Positions 1 to 6,473 of a DNA stretch of 27,905 nucleotides are shown one piece after another. Numbering within the stretch: the first letter of the stretch is position 1; each line of letters opens with the position of its first letter. Source of the DNA: a virus; IMG/VR virus record IMGVR_UViG_3300046536_000107, positions 1 through 27,905 of that record; one strand, written 5' to 3'. The notes beneath the pieces are model-generated. The model saw only the letters and a program-made list of their open reading frames with translations, made no database searches and had not been told where the DNA came from. The position numbers and the translations under genes were made by a program.

Positions 1-30
1 GGTCAACCGCCTGGCACCCCAACCGTTTGA
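1..30 (+). CDS. 3' end of an upstream gene (partial)
   Basis: Frame 1 is open from the window edge to a TGA at 28-30 and gives the tail GQPPGTPTV. The next gene's Shine-Dalgarno begins right after this stop, as expected for tightly packed phage genes. Only nine codons are visible, so neither function nor reality of the gene can be judged further. Confidence 0.35.
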   Translation, partial: GQPPGTPTV

Positions 31-43
31 TGGGAGAGCAGAC

Positions 44-406
44 ATGGACGCGATCGACCGGGCTCGCAGCTACGGCGTTCGGATGGATGAGGCGCTGACC
101 TCTGAGGAGATCACCGCCCTGCACAGCAGCGTGGACCACGGCACGCGCGTCTACTGGAACGACGCCCGTCTCGCCCGCGTTGTTCGCCTGCGCCTGATTG
201 GCTGCTCGCGCGACTACCCGCGCTGGGACGTTTCCTACTGCTATGGCGAGCTGCGCGACGGAACCCGCGTCCGCGTCGATCTGCCCACGGACCGGATCGC
301 GCGCAACTGGCGAGCGCACCTGATCGCCCTTGGCAAGGCCGAGGGCGTGTTCGCCAAGGGACTCGGGTTGCTCGATGACGAGGTCGTGAGCCGGCTCGCC
401 GGATGA
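44..406 (+). CDS. Hypothetical protein, 120 aa
   Basis: I do not recognise this protein. It is soluble, with no membrane segment, and rich in Arg, Asp and Tyr. The middle (about residues 40-85) alternates short hydrophobic and charged stretches as in a small beta domain. The ATG is preceded by GGGAGAG at a normal distance, which supports this start. The gene is followed by a strong GC hairpin (413-439) and then a copy of the dispersed 12-bp box, so it looks like the last gene of a transcription unit that begins left of the window. Codon use matches the neighbours. Role unknown. Confidence 0.65.
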   Translation: MDAIDRARSYGVRMDEALTSEEITALHSSVDHGTRVYWNDARLARVVRLRLIGCSRDYPRWDVSYCYGELRDGTRVRVDLPTDRIARNWRAHLIALGKAEGVFAKGLGLLDDEVVSRLAG

Positions 407-412
407 GTCCTC

Positions 413-439
413 GGCCCCCGGGAGCGCATCCCGGGGGCC
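413..439 (+). terminator. GC-rich hairpin after the 120-aa gene
   Basis: GGCCCCCGGGA (413-423) and TCCCGGGGGCC (429-439) form a perfect 11-bp stem with a 5-nt loop. No T-run follows, so this is either an imperfect intrinsic terminator of the actinobacterial kind or an mRNA-stabilising hairpin. It lies 7 nt after a stop codon. Confidence 0.55.
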
Positions 440-443
440 TCCC

Positions 444-455
444 ACGCCCAACGTT
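444..455 (+). promoter_or_regulatory. Dispersed 12-bp box, copy 1 (ACGCCCAACGTT)
   Basis: This is an exact copy of the repeat family also found at 1264, 1429, 11354, 13632, 15892, 26027 and 26651. Here it sits 4 nt after a hairpin and 36 nt before the ATG at 492, in the direction of transcription. The function is inferred: protein-binding site or RNA signal. Confidence 0.6.
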
Positions 456-491
456 ATGCGCATCAGACCTAGACCAGACCGGAGTCAGACC

Positions 492-1145
492 ATGGACATT
501 CTCAAGGCCGTGAAGTTCAGCGCCTACATCATCGCCCTCATTGCGGGCGTGATGTCCTACGGGCATCAGGCGACGCTGTTGCTCCATGCACACGCCGGGG
601 TGTACTCGTACGCCGTGCCGCTGACGGTCGACGTGTTGGCGTTCATCGCGGCCCTGATGCGCAACTCGGACCATGTCGAGGCGACCTCGCGGAAGGCGGC
701 CGTCGCGACGCTGGTCCTCGCCGGCGCCATGAGCATCGCCGCGAACATCGCGGTCGGCGAGAATTTGATTCAACGGATCGTCGGGTTCTGGACGGTCGCG
801 GCCTACCTGCTCGCCGAGTGGTTCGTGAGTTGCCTCAAGGCGAAGCCTGCCGCCGAAGTCGTCGAGCCGGCCGTCGTCGAGGCGCCTGTCGTCGAGGCCG
901 TCGAGACGGCCGTCGTCGAGCCCGCGAAGCCCGCCATTGACCCCGAGGTGTTTGCCAAGCGGTCCGAGGCTGCCAAGCGTGGCGCCGCGACCCGCGCCGC
1001 GAAGCGCGAGCAGCAACTCAGGGAAGCCCGCCTCGCCGGCCGCCGCGAGCGTCGCGCCGCTCAGGCCGCCTCGGCAACGACCCTCGCAACCCTCGAAGAC
1101 GCCTATGCCGTCACCGCCGAGGAGCGTACGCATATCAACGCCTAA
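492..1145 (+). CDS. DUF2637-like four-TM membrane protein with charged tail
   Basis: The start is set at the ATG at 492, which has GGAG 7 nt upstream; an in-frame ATG at 456 lacks a good ribosome site. Four hydrophobic segments (about residues 6-32, 40-56, 70-90 and 95-115) resemble the DUF2637 family of Streptomyces plasmids and phages, some of which are annotated as spread or regulatory proteins. A Val/Glu/Pro/Ala linker with repeated VVE units follows (about 120-150). The tail is strongly basic and coiled, rich in Arg, Ala and Lys (about 160-205), and is likely cytoplasmic. The family's biochemical role is not established. A membrane sensor or a superinfection-related function is possible but unproven. 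Membrane topology is well supported; the family name is moderately supported. Confidence 0.7.
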   Translation: MDILKAVKFSAYIIALIAGVMSYGHQATLLLHAHAGVYSYAVPLTVDVLAFIAALMRNSDHVEATSRKAAVATLVLAGAMSIAANIAVGENLIQRIVGFWTVAAYLLAEWFVSCLKAKPAAEVVEPAVVEAPVVEAVETAVVEPAKPAIDPEVFAKRSEAAKRGAATRAAKREQQLREARLAGRRERRAAQAASATTLATLEDAYAVTAEERTHINA

Positions 1146-1167
1146 ACCGCACCACACGCCCCACTGG

Positions 1168-1193
1168 CCCCGGCTGTCACAGCCGGGGTTTCT
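1168..1193 (+). terminator. Intrinsic terminator after the DUF2637-like gene
   Basis: CCCCGGCTG (1168-1176) and CAGCCGGGG (1180-1188) form a perfect 9-bp stem with a 3-nt loop, followed by TTTCT. It lies 22 nt after the stop codon at 1145. Confidence 0.8.
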
Positions 1194-1207
1194 GCCGTTC
1201 CAGAAAC

Positions 1208-1302
1208 TTGACGAAAGCTTGACTATTCAACGTTGCAAAGGGCAGCATCAGCGCACGCCACCTACGCCCAACGTTCCGCGCATTACTTACGGGTAGGTTT
1301 CC
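1208..1302 (+). promoter_or_regulatory. Leader region of the 1303 gene with possible promoter
   Basis: Two -35-like hexamers in tandem, TTGACG (1208-1213) and TTGACT (1219-1224), lie between a terminator and the next gene. The best -10 for the second is CAGCAT at 1243-1248 (18-nt spacing), which is weak. A CAACGTT half-match at about 1228 and an exact dispersed box at 1264-1275 lie downstream of it, as an operator would. Confidence 0.35.
1264..1275 (+). promoter_or_regulatory. Dispersed 12-bp box, copy 2
   Basis: Exact ACGCCCAACGTT in the 5' untranslated region, 27 nt before the ATG at 1303 and downstream of the tandem TTGAC hexamers. Same orientation as transcription. Confidence 0.6.
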
Positions 1303-2049
1303 ATGAATGATCTCGCCGCGAAGCAGGACCAACACTCGGCCGCTTTGACCTACCTCGATACGGGCACACTCGCGCTCGCGGAAATCCTCGCGGCGCTCGA
1401 CGACGAGCCGCCCGAGGATGGGCCAGACGCGCCCAACGTTCCGCGTCGCCATCGGCGCCGCCGGGCTGTCTCCTGGGGGCTCTGGGGTGTCCGTACGGGC
1501 GCAATGGCCGCTGCGGTAGGTCTCGGCCTCTTCGCTCTCGCGCCGCACGCCTCGGAGCCCGCTCACGCCGCTCCGCCGGTCGCTGCATCGCCCTTCGACG
1601 ACGACACGTTCCGCGCCTCGGCCGCCGCCGCCGGCCTGACGTGCACCCCTCAGACCGTCCACCATGCCGTGTGCGCCGACGCCTCGGGCGACGTCGTGCC
1701 CATGGACGCTTACATAGGTGATACGGACATGCGCTACGTCGACACTGTCAAGACCCCCGTGGGCGTCGCGAGGAACGTCCTGGTCGTCTTTGCTTCCGAC
1801 GATGCCGAGGACGCTTTTCTAGCCTCGGACGCGCCCGCGCTTCAGAACGTGCGACAGGGCAAGCGTTGGGTGGCATGGAGCAACACCCCGGCCGCCGTGG
1901 ACGCCGCGACGCACACGCTCCCGCCCCGGCCGGCCGTGCCGAAGCCCTCGGCCGCGCCGCAGCCCTCGGCGCGCACGTCGAAGCCCGCGCCGTGGGCGTT
2001 GAAGTCGCCGGCCCCCGGGCACGCCAAGAAGTCGCCGCCGAAGCACTGA
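1303..2049 (+). CDS. Membrane-anchored protein with external domain; possible lysogenic-conversion gene
   Basis: The 248-aa product has a cytoplasmic N-terminus with a run of basic residues (RRHRRRR, about 48-54). One transmembrane segment follows (about 60-80), positively charged on the inner side, so the rest should lie outside the membrane. The outer part holds a small domain with two cysteines about 11 residues apart (LTC...HAVC) that could form a disulphide, and a Pro/Ala/Ser/Lys tail (about 205-248) typical of wall-spanning stalks. I do not recognise a family. It ends at a strong terminator immediately before the attP candidate, so in a prophage it would be the last gene at one edge. 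That position is common for morons such as superinfection exclusion genes. The function is inference only. A 12-bp dispersed box lies inside the gene at 1429-1440. Confidence 0.65.
   Translation: MNDLAAKQDQHSAALTYLDTGTLALAEILAALDDEPPEDGPDAPNVPRRHRRRRAVSWGLWGVRTGAMAAAVGLGLFALAPHASEPAHAAPPVAASPFDDDTFRASAAAAGLTCTPQTVHHAVCADASGDVVPMDAYIGDTDMRYVDTVKTPVGVARNVLVVFASDDAEDAFLASDAPALQNVRQGKRWVAWSNTPAAVDAATHTLPPRPAVPKPSAAPQPSARTSKPAPWALKSPAPGHAKKSPPKH
1429..1440 (+). promoter_or_regulatory. Dispersed 12-bp box, copy 3 (inside a gene)
   Basis: GCGCCCAACGTT, differing from the commonest form only at the first base. It is in coding sequence for the residues APNV of the 1303 gene. Confidence 0.5.
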
Positions 2050-2074
2050 CGGCCTAAGTCACCTCACGCCCCGC

Positions 2075-2106
2075 GCCCCGGTCCTCACCGACCGGGGCCT
2101 TTCTTT
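2075..2106 (+). terminator. Intrinsic terminator between the 1303 gene and attP
   Basis: GCCCCGGTC (2075-2083) and GACCGGGGC (2090-2098) form a perfect 9-bp stem with a 6-nt loop, followed by CTTTCTTT. It insulates the integrase promoter from upstream transcription. Confidence 0.85.
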
Positions 2107-2152
2107 GTACTGAACTCGAACCTTAGTGTCCACCAAGGTTTGAGTTGAGTAC
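2107..2152. other. attP: Candidate attP site for the serine integrase
   Basis: GTACTGAACTCGAACCTT (2107-2124) and AAGGTTTGAGTTGAGTAC (2135-2152) are inverted copies matching at 16 of 18 positions. Inside them GTG and CAC flank a central TC at 2129-2130, so the whole 46-bp site is symmetric at 19 of 22 pairs around a non-palindromic dinucleotide. Large serine integrases are known to use attP sites of about 50 bp with just this design, usually beside the int gene; here int starts 21 bp away. No T-run follows and a separate terminator lies just upstream, so a terminator is less likely. Confidence 0.65.
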
Positions 2153-2173
2153 ATAGAGTGCTATGGTGCTCGC
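2140..2173 (+). promoter_or_regulatory. Integrase promoter, probably giving a leaderless mRNA
   Basis: TTGAGT (2140-2145) and TATGGT (2162-2167) are 16 nt apart. The -10 ends 6 nt before the ATG at 2174, so transcription should begin at or next to the start codon. No Shine-Dalgarno is present. The -35 lies in the right arm of the attP candidate, so integrase bound at attP could affect this promoter. Confidence 0.45.
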
Positions 2174-3604
2174 ATGCCCTTTGACCAGCGTCAACCCCGC
2201 CGGATGCGCGCCTCTATCTATGTGCGCCTGTCCAACGCCGCGACCGAAACGAACCTGAGTAAGGACGGCATGGCTAAAGACCTGCACGCCCTTGCCCGGA
2301 CTCTCAACGCCGACGTGATCGCCGTTCACATCGACGACGGCATATCCGGTTCGGTCCGCGACCGGCATGAGTTCCTTGAGTGGCTGCGCGACGGCCGCGA
2401 GGGCAAGGCTGACATGATCCTTGCTTGGTCAGGCGACCGGCTCACCCGCGAGGGTATCAACGCCGCCGCCATGGTCCTTGACGTCGTCGAGGGCAAAGAC
2501 ACGACGACAGGCAAGGTTGTGCGCCCCGGCGTGCGCTTCGTGTCCTACGACGACCGACTCGACAGTGAGGAAGGCGACGCGTTCCGCTGGCGCTTCGTTA
2601 TCGCCGCCGAGGTCGCTCGCAGCGAGCGACAGCGCATCGTGGCGCGCATGGAAGCACGCGCCCGCCGCATGCTCGACCAGGGGCGCCACGTCGGCCGCGT
2701 CCCGAACGGCTACCGCTTCGACCCTGAGAACCCCGGATTCCTGATCGTGGTTCCCGAAGAGGCCGCCGTCATCAAGGAAGCGGCGCGGCTGATGCTCGCC
2801 GACGTCAAGCCGTCGCAGGTCGCCCGATCGCTGAACGCCGCCGGGGTGACAACCATCATGGGCGCTCCGTGGACGCGCTCAACGTTGGTTCGCAGCGTCA
2901 CGAACCTTGCCAACGCTGGGGAGCCGTTGCGCCCCGGCACGCCCGCACGTGAGGCCATCCTCTCGTATGCCGATGTCACTGAGCTGCGCCGGAAGTTCGC
3001 TCCGGAGAAGACCGGAAAGCGCGGTGGCGCCCGCTCGCCTCGCCAGTCGAAAGCGATGCTCGCCGGTCTTCTCCTGTGCCATGACTGCCAACTGCCGATG
3101 CGCTCGACGTCCGGCCGCTATGTGTGCATGACCGCAGCGGACGGCCGCACGTGCAGCGGCGCCGTTTCCGTGACTAAGGAGATTTCCGAGACCGCCGCCG
3201 AATCCGCCTACCTTCAGCGCTGGGGCCGTGTCGCCGAGACGGTCGCCGAGGTGACCATGCCCGGCGCCGCCGAGCGCGACCGCTTGGAGCGCGAGCACGC
3301 CGCTATCATGGCGCGGCTCGCCGAGAAGCCCACGGCCGCCGACTTCGAGGCGCTGCAAGCCGTTGCCGCTGCCCGCTCGGTATTCGACGAGACGCCGCCC
3401 GAGCGTGTCGTTCGCCGCCGAACCACGGGCCGCACGCTGGCCGACGCGTGGAAGGCAGCAACGACCGAGGACCGGCGCGACCTGTTGGCCAACGCGTATG
3501 AGTACGCCATGTGCTACCCGCGTGGCGTCTCGCCCCGACTCGTGTTCACCGAACGGCCCGAGGTGGCCGAGCTTTCCGTCGACGAGTTCGGCGACGTCAT
3601 CTGA
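2174..3604 (+). CDS. int: Large serine integrase
   Basis: This 476-aa site-specific recombinase should integrate the phage by joining attP to a host attB through a covalent serine-DNA link. The resolvase domain begins at once: IYVRLS places the nucleophile at Ser20 with Arg18 beside it, and the RLTR and SERQRI stretches are typical of the catalytic domain and helix E. A recombinase domain follows (about 170-290). A zinc ribbon has Cys302, Cys305, Cys318 and Cys327, then a coiled-coil region (about 350-400). Length is in the usual range for the family. The gene is a single unit with its own leaderless-type promoter and terminator. No excision partner is recognisable in the window. It differs clearly from the phiC31 integrase as I recall that sequence. 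Confidence 0.93.
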   Translation: MPFDQRQPRRMRASIYVRLSNAATETNLSKDGMAKDLHALARTLNADVIAVHIDDGISGSVRDRHEFLEWLRDGREGKADMILAWSGDRLTREGINAAAMVLDVVEGKDTTTGKVVRPGVRFVSYDDRLDSEEGDAFRWRFVIAAEVARSERQRIVARMEARARRMLDQGRHVGRVPNGYRFDPENPGFLIVVPEEAAVIKEAARLMLADVKPSQVARSLNAAGVTTIMGAPWTRSTLVRSVTNLANAGEPLRPGTPAREAILSYADVTELRRKFAPEKTGKRGGARSPRQSKAMLAGLLLCHDCQLPMRSTSGRYVCMTAADGRTCSGAVSVTKEISETAAESAYLQRWGRVAETVAEVTMPGAAERDRLEREHAAIMARLAEKPTAADFEALQAVAAARSVFDETPPERVVRRRTTGRTLADAWKAATTEDRRDLLANAYEYAMCYPRGVSPRLVFTERPEVAELSVDEFGDVI

Positions 3605-3615
3605 CGACGCCCTCG

Positions 3616-3645
3616 AAAGGCCCCCGAACCAATCGGGGGCCTTTT
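3616..3645 (+). terminator. Intrinsic terminator after int
   Basis: AAAGGCCCCCGA (3616-3627) and TCGGGGGCCTTT (3633-3644) pair over 12 bp with a 5-nt loop, and the T-run continues to 3645. A canonical terminator 11 nt after the int stop. Confidence 0.9.
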
Positions 3646-3660
3646 TGTTGCAAAGATCGC

Positions 3661-3682
3661 GTTTCCCCCCGGTCGACATGTA
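3661..3682 (+). promoter_or_regulatory. 22-bp C-run/ACATGTA box, copy A
   Basis: GTTTCCCCCC, five variable bases, then ACATGTA. The same arrangement occurs at 5801 and 27729. It lies after the int terminator and 36 bp before the first gene of the next operon. A TAGTAC sits near where a -10 would be if TTTCCC acted as a -35 (about 17 nt). It is a promoter or operator candidate for the early-type operon. Confidence 0.6.
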
Positions 3683-3718
3683 TCTAGTACACCCCCGACG
3701 ACCAGGGAGGAAACAGAA

Positions 3719-3919
3719 ATGGATCAGGAAACCGCCGAACACCGCGCGTGTCGCACGCGCACGCCCGAGGAAGACCGCGCCATCCGCGCGGCGACCTTCA
3801 ATCACGCGATGCAGAACCTCGGCCGCATGCTCAGTGGTCGGTTCGCTGTCACGCCGATTCCGGCGCAACAGACCGCCCGCCCGTGCGGCTGCGGTCAGTG
3901 CAAGTGTGGTGGCGCATGA
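3719..3919 (+). CDS. Small protein with C-terminal cysteine cluster
   Basis: This 66-aa protein starts at an ATG with GGGAGGAAA about 8 nt upstream, a very good ribosome site. It is mostly polar and helical. It ends in CGCGQCKCGGA, giving Cys56, Cys58, Cys61 and Cys63, a compact cluster that could bind zinc or another metal; Cys11 is isolated. No family is recognised. It is the first gene of the operon behind box copy A, and its stop overlaps the next start (ATGA), so the two are translationally coupled. Small Cys-rich early phage proteins often bind host proteins, but that is only a suggestion here. Confidence 0.7.
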   Translation: MDQETAEHRACRTRTPEEDRAIRAATFNHAMQNLGRMLSGRFAVTPIPAQQTARPCGCGQCKCGGA

Positions 3920-4215
3920 TCGACGCCGCTGCAATCTCGGTCGACGTGAACAAGGCTGTGACCTTCGTCCGCGCGGAAGCACTGGAAAGGGCGCGCGAGT
4001 TCGTCGAGGGCTTCGCGCCCACGAAGAACGCCCGAGGCTACTCGGACGGCACGATCAGGCCCGACGAGCGTGTAAAGCTGATTATGACGGTCGCCGATTG
4101 GCTGCTGAACGACCAGGCCGCCATCACACGCGCCGTCGAGGAAACCGCCGCAGCGCTCGACGCCTACGGCTATGACTCGGCCGCGTCCTACGTGCGAAGG
4201 CGGATCGAGGCATGA
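3916..4215 (+). CDS. Hypothetical protein, 99 aa
   Basis: The chosen start ATG overlaps the previous stop (ATGA), with GGTGG just upstream. Longer in-frame starts would run through the Cys-cluster gene and are rejected. The protein is helical and charged (for example RAEALERAREFVEGF, then RRRIEA at the end). No membrane segment or known motif is visible. Its own stop overlaps the next ATG, so it is the second gene of a coupled series. Function unknown. Confidence 0.65.
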   Translation: MIDAAAISVDVNKAVTFVRAEALERAREFVEGFAPTKNARGYSDGTIRPDERVKLIMTVADWLLNDQAAITRAVEETAAALDAYGYDSAASYVRRRIEA

Positions 4216-4571
4216 CCGTCATCCCAGACCCGCGCGAGGAGAAGCTACCCGCGTGGGCTCGCCGATAGATCGCCGCGCTGCGCGCCGAGGCCGCATACGA
4301 GCGCGCCCGCGCCGCTACGGCCGTCGAGGACGCGAGGCGCGTCCGGCAAGGCACGAACCCCGACGAGTCGTCGGCCATCCTGCACCCCTACGACGAAGTA
4401 CCCGTAGGGCTCGGCCCTGACGCGCGCGTCCGATTCAAGCTCGGCCGGCACAACTGGGCGGACGTCCGCGTGAACGAAACCGGCAACTCAATCGACGTCA
4501 CCGGCGGTCGAACGCTCCTCATCCGCCCGCAGTGCGGCAACGTCGTCACGATCGCCTCGGAAGGCTGGTAA
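4212..4571 (+). pseudogene. Amber-interrupted actinophage protein gene
   Basis: The frame begins at an ATG that overlaps the previous stop (ATGA). It reads 18 codons (MTVIPDPREEKLPAWARR), hits TAG at 4266-4268, then stays open to a TAA at 4569-4571. The full frame would give 119 residues. The downstream part has a helical stretch (IAALRAEAAYERARAA) and a beta-rich end (VRFKLGRHNWADVRVN, ending ASEGW), a layout I have seen in intact small actinophage proteins. TAG is one change from CAG (Gln), which suits the gap between RR and IAAL. It may be a point mutation, a base-call error, suppressor readthrough, or a downstream restart. The rest of the frame is not decayed, so the lesion is recent or tolerated. 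Confidence 0.7.
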
Positions 4572-4574
4572 CGC

Positions 4575-5222
4575 ATGCCCACGGCACATCACCTCATCGG
4601 CCTGACCGGACACGCCCGCGCTGGTAAGGACAGCGTCGCCGCGTACCTCGTCGAGCACTACGGGTTCGGGCGCGTGGCGTTCGCCGACGCGCTGCGCGAG
4701 GCCGCTCTCGCCCTCGACCCGATCATCGACTACGGCCACGGCCGGCCGTTGATGCGTTGGGAGCGGCGCACCGGCCTGCACGGTCGTCGCTACGTCCGCT
4801 TGTCCGAGTACGTCGAAGCGTTCGGATGGGAGGAAGCAAAAGAGGTCCCCGAGGTCCGCCGCACGCTCCAGCGCTACGGCGTCGCGATCCGTGAGATGGA
4901 CCCGGAATTCTGGATTCGCACCGCCCTCGCGCCCATGGCGTACATGTCGCGGCCCGTGGTCGTGACTGACGTGCGTTTCCCGAACGAGGTCGACGCCGTC
5001 CGCAGCCGAGGCGGTCTGTTCGTCCGAGTTCGCCGGCCTGGCGCGACCGGGAACGGGCACATAAGCGAGCACGCCGTCGACGACATCGCGGCCGACGTCG
5101 ACATCGACAACACGGGCACGCTGGCGGATCTCAGGGACGCTGTCGAGCGCCTGATCGTCGAGCCGTACAACCTGCCGCGCGTCGCCCGCTACAGCGTCCT
5201 CGGTGCTGTCAGGGGGGTCTGA
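4575..5222 (+). CDS. Deoxynucleoside monophosphate kinase
   Basis: The 215-aa product should phosphorylate dNMPs to dNDPs with ATP, supplying precursors for phage DNA synthesis. The P-loop is GHARAGKDS (Gly12 to Ser20), the form seen in T4 gene-1-like kinases. Further matches to that family are an early FADALREAA segment, a central region with YVRLSEYVEAFGW, and VVVTDVRFPNE (around residue 133), which precedes the lid and base-binding part. The ATG is preceded by GGAAGG at about 10 nt. The stop overlaps the next ATG (TGATG). It is the only clear nucleotide-metabolism gene in the window. Confidence 0.85.
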   Translation: MPTAHHLIGLTGHARAGKDSVAAYLVEHYGFGRVAFADALREAALALDPIIDYGHGRPLMRWERRTGLHGRRYVRLSEYVEAFGWEEAKEVPEVRRTLQRYGVAIREMDPEFWIRTALAPMAYMSRPVVVTDVRFPNEVDAVRSRGGLFVRVRRPGATGNGHISEHAVDDIAADVDIDNTGTLADLRDAVERLIVEPYNLPRVARYSVLGAVRGV

Positions 5223-5455
5223 TGGGCATTCGCCGACGCAAGCCCGCCGCAGTGATCCCACTGACGAAGGCTGACCGGTGCGACCGGTGCGGCGCAGAGG
5301 GTCACGTTCGTCTCGTAAAGGACGGCCTAGACCTGGTGTTCTGCGCGCACCACTACCGGACGCATGACATCGCGCTTTCGTTCGCCGGATTCCTGATCAA
5401 CGACGACACGCGGGACACGCTCACGACGCGACCCGCAGACGTGAGGGGCGCATGA
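5222..5455 (+). CDS. DUF7455-like zinc-binding protein
   Basis: A 77-aa protein with LTKADRCDRCGAEGHVR followed by LVFCAHHYRTHD. The pattern Cys20-x2-Cys23 ... Cys41-x-His43-His44 is that of the small DUF7455 family common in actinobacteria and their phages, where it likely forms a zinc knuckle. Biochemical role unknown. The start overlaps the dNMP kinase stop, and its own stop overlaps the following ATG, so translation is coupled on both sides. Confidence 0.75.
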   Translation: MGIRRRKPAAVIPLTKADRCDRCGAEGHVRLVKDGLDLVFCAHHYRTHDIALSFAGFLINDDTRDTLTTRPADVRGA

Positions 5456-5796
5456 CGTTCGGGTTCAGCAGTTCCAGCGCAAACGGCGACGTCGACAGGC
5501 TCGTCGACGCGATTTACGCCGACCTCGGCCTAAGGCGCGGTTCCGTCTCGCGTCGCCGTGTCGCCGCGTTCGTCACTGCGCGAAGCCTGCTCGACGAAGG
5601 CCACGGGCCGGCGCCGGCGCCTGAGGACACGCTCGCCGTGGCGTCATGGCTGTCGACTGGCCGCGTTGCACTGGACGCCGAGGACGACGACGACGACGAG
5701 GACGACGACGAATTCGAGGAGGAAGCGGCCGGCGCGGAAACCATGCTGCGCGACTGGTGGCCGCCCGTGCGTGCGCTGCGCCGCCGTCGTGCATGA
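5452..5796 (+). CDS. Hypothetical protein with acidic tract
   Basis: 114 aa, starting at an ATG that overlaps the previous stop (ATGA). The N-terminal two thirds are a compact soluble region (VDRLVDAIYADLGL... and DTLAVASWLSTG). An almost pure Asp/Glu tract follows (about residues 77-92), then a hydrophobic-basic end (MLRDWWPPVRALRRRRA). Acidic tracts of this kind occur in DNA-mimic proteins and in proteins that bind basic partners; nothing here shows which, if either, applies. It is the last gene of the coupled operon, 4 nt before the next 22-bp box. Confidence 0.65.
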   Translation: MTFGFSSSSANGDVDRLVDAIYADLGLRRGSVSRRRVAAFVTARSLLDEGHGPAPAPEDTLAVASWLSTGRVALDAEDDDDDEDDDEFEEEAAGAETMLRDWWPPVRALRRRRA

Positions 5797-5800
5797 TCGG

Positions 5801-5822
5801 GTTTCCCCCCGTCAGACATGTA
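5801..5822 (+). promoter_or_regulatory. 22-bp C-run/ACATGTA box, copy B
   Basis: GTTTCCCCCC, GTCAG, ACATGTA, then CCGTATAGAG. GTATAG lies about 17 nt after TTTCCC, so this copy looks most like a promoter. It is about 100 bp upstream of the HNH gene. Confidence 0.6.
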
Positions 5823-5837
5823 CCGTATAGAGGCTCT

Positions 5838-5896
5838 GGGTTCGCCTGACGCCTAGTGCTACTGACCCGATGCGGATGCACGGGTTCAGGCGACCC
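5838..5896. repeat. Inverted repeat in the HNH leader
   Basis: GGGTTCGCCTGA (5838-5849) is followed 36 nt later by TCAGGCGACCC (5886-5896), an inverted copy with one mismatch. The spacer contains a second partial pairing (GACCCG with CGGGTTC). It could be a leader structure controlling the HNH gene or the end of an inserted cassette. No T-run follows. Confidence 0.4.
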
Positions 5897-5919
5897 CCTT
5901 CTCAGCGAAAGCATCTCCC

Positions 5920-6321
5920 GTGGCATGGTCAAATAGTTCTGCGCGCCGTGGAGAGCTACCGCCTGACTGGCAAGTCATACGTGCGCGCGTGCTGCGCAGG
6001 GATCGATATCGCTGCCAAATGAGAGACGAGCGAGGTATCCCGTGTGGTGCGCCGGCGTCTGACGTGGACCATATCCAGCGTGGCAACGATCACAGCATGG
6101 CCAATCTGAGAGCCCTGTGTAAGGCGTGCCATGCACGCAAGTCCAGTGCCGAGGGCGTTGCTGCACGTCAGACACGGTATCGACCAGCACGCCCACACCC
6201 CGGCGTGATTGAACGCCTGTATCGGGTGGCTATGCCCCGCCCTATACGGCTAGGCCACACGTATCATGCGTCTGCCCTGCGCAAACGTGCAGGTCAAAGC
6301 GTTGTGCGTTCAAAGCGATAG
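5920..6321 (+). CDS. HNH endonuclease
   Basis: A 133-aa protein of the small phage HNH family. The core runs from RARVLRRDRYRC through CGAPASDVDHI to LRALCKACHARKS: Asp-His with the following Asn and His form the catalytic ββα-metal site, and the paired cysteines (two before, CKAC after) should hold a structural zinc. The start is GTG at 5920; stops at 5854 and 5860 exclude a longer frame and the ribosome site is poor. HNH proteins encoded beside terminase genes are known in several phages to take part in DNA cutting at packaging, but many are free-standing homing enzymes. The gene is visibly less GC-rich than its neighbours, which suggests later acquisition. Confidence 0.85.
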   Translation: MAWSNSSARRGELPPDWQVIRARVLRRDRYRCQMRDERGIPCGAPASDVDHIQRGNDHSMANLRALCKACHARKSSAEGVAARQTRYRPARPHPGVIERLYRVAMPRPIRLGHTYHASALRKRAGQSVVRSKR

Positions 6322-6473
6322 GTAAAGCCGCAGGTCACAGCGTCGCAGTGGCCTACAGTACCTGGGGGTTGACTCCCTGACCTGCGCTTTTCTTGCCCGG
6401 TTGGCATAGCAGCTCGCTGTACGTACGGGCATACAACTTTCAGTGATCACGATCTACGTCCGGAGGCGTCACC
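6322..6473. other. Gene-free stretch before the packaging genes; long-range hairpin
   Basis: No gene is seen in these 152 bases. GCAGGTCA (6330-6337) pairs with TGACCTGC (6378-6385), followed by GCTTTTCTT, so transcription from the HNH gene may end here. The later part (about 6420-6460) is relatively AT-rich and ends in a GGAGG ribosome site for the next gene. A cos or pac site is often found at this place in phage genomes, but no cos-like sequence can be recognised by eye. Confidence 0.4.

Noticed and set aside
2612-2630. Palindrome GTCGCTCGC-A-GCGAGCGAC in int
   Set aside because: It encodes the conserved ARSERQ helix of the recombinase, so it is probably a by-product of coding constraint.
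2879-3982. 367-codon - strand frame over int
   Set aside because: Spans the int terminator and two gene boundaries, with composition of an antisense shadow.
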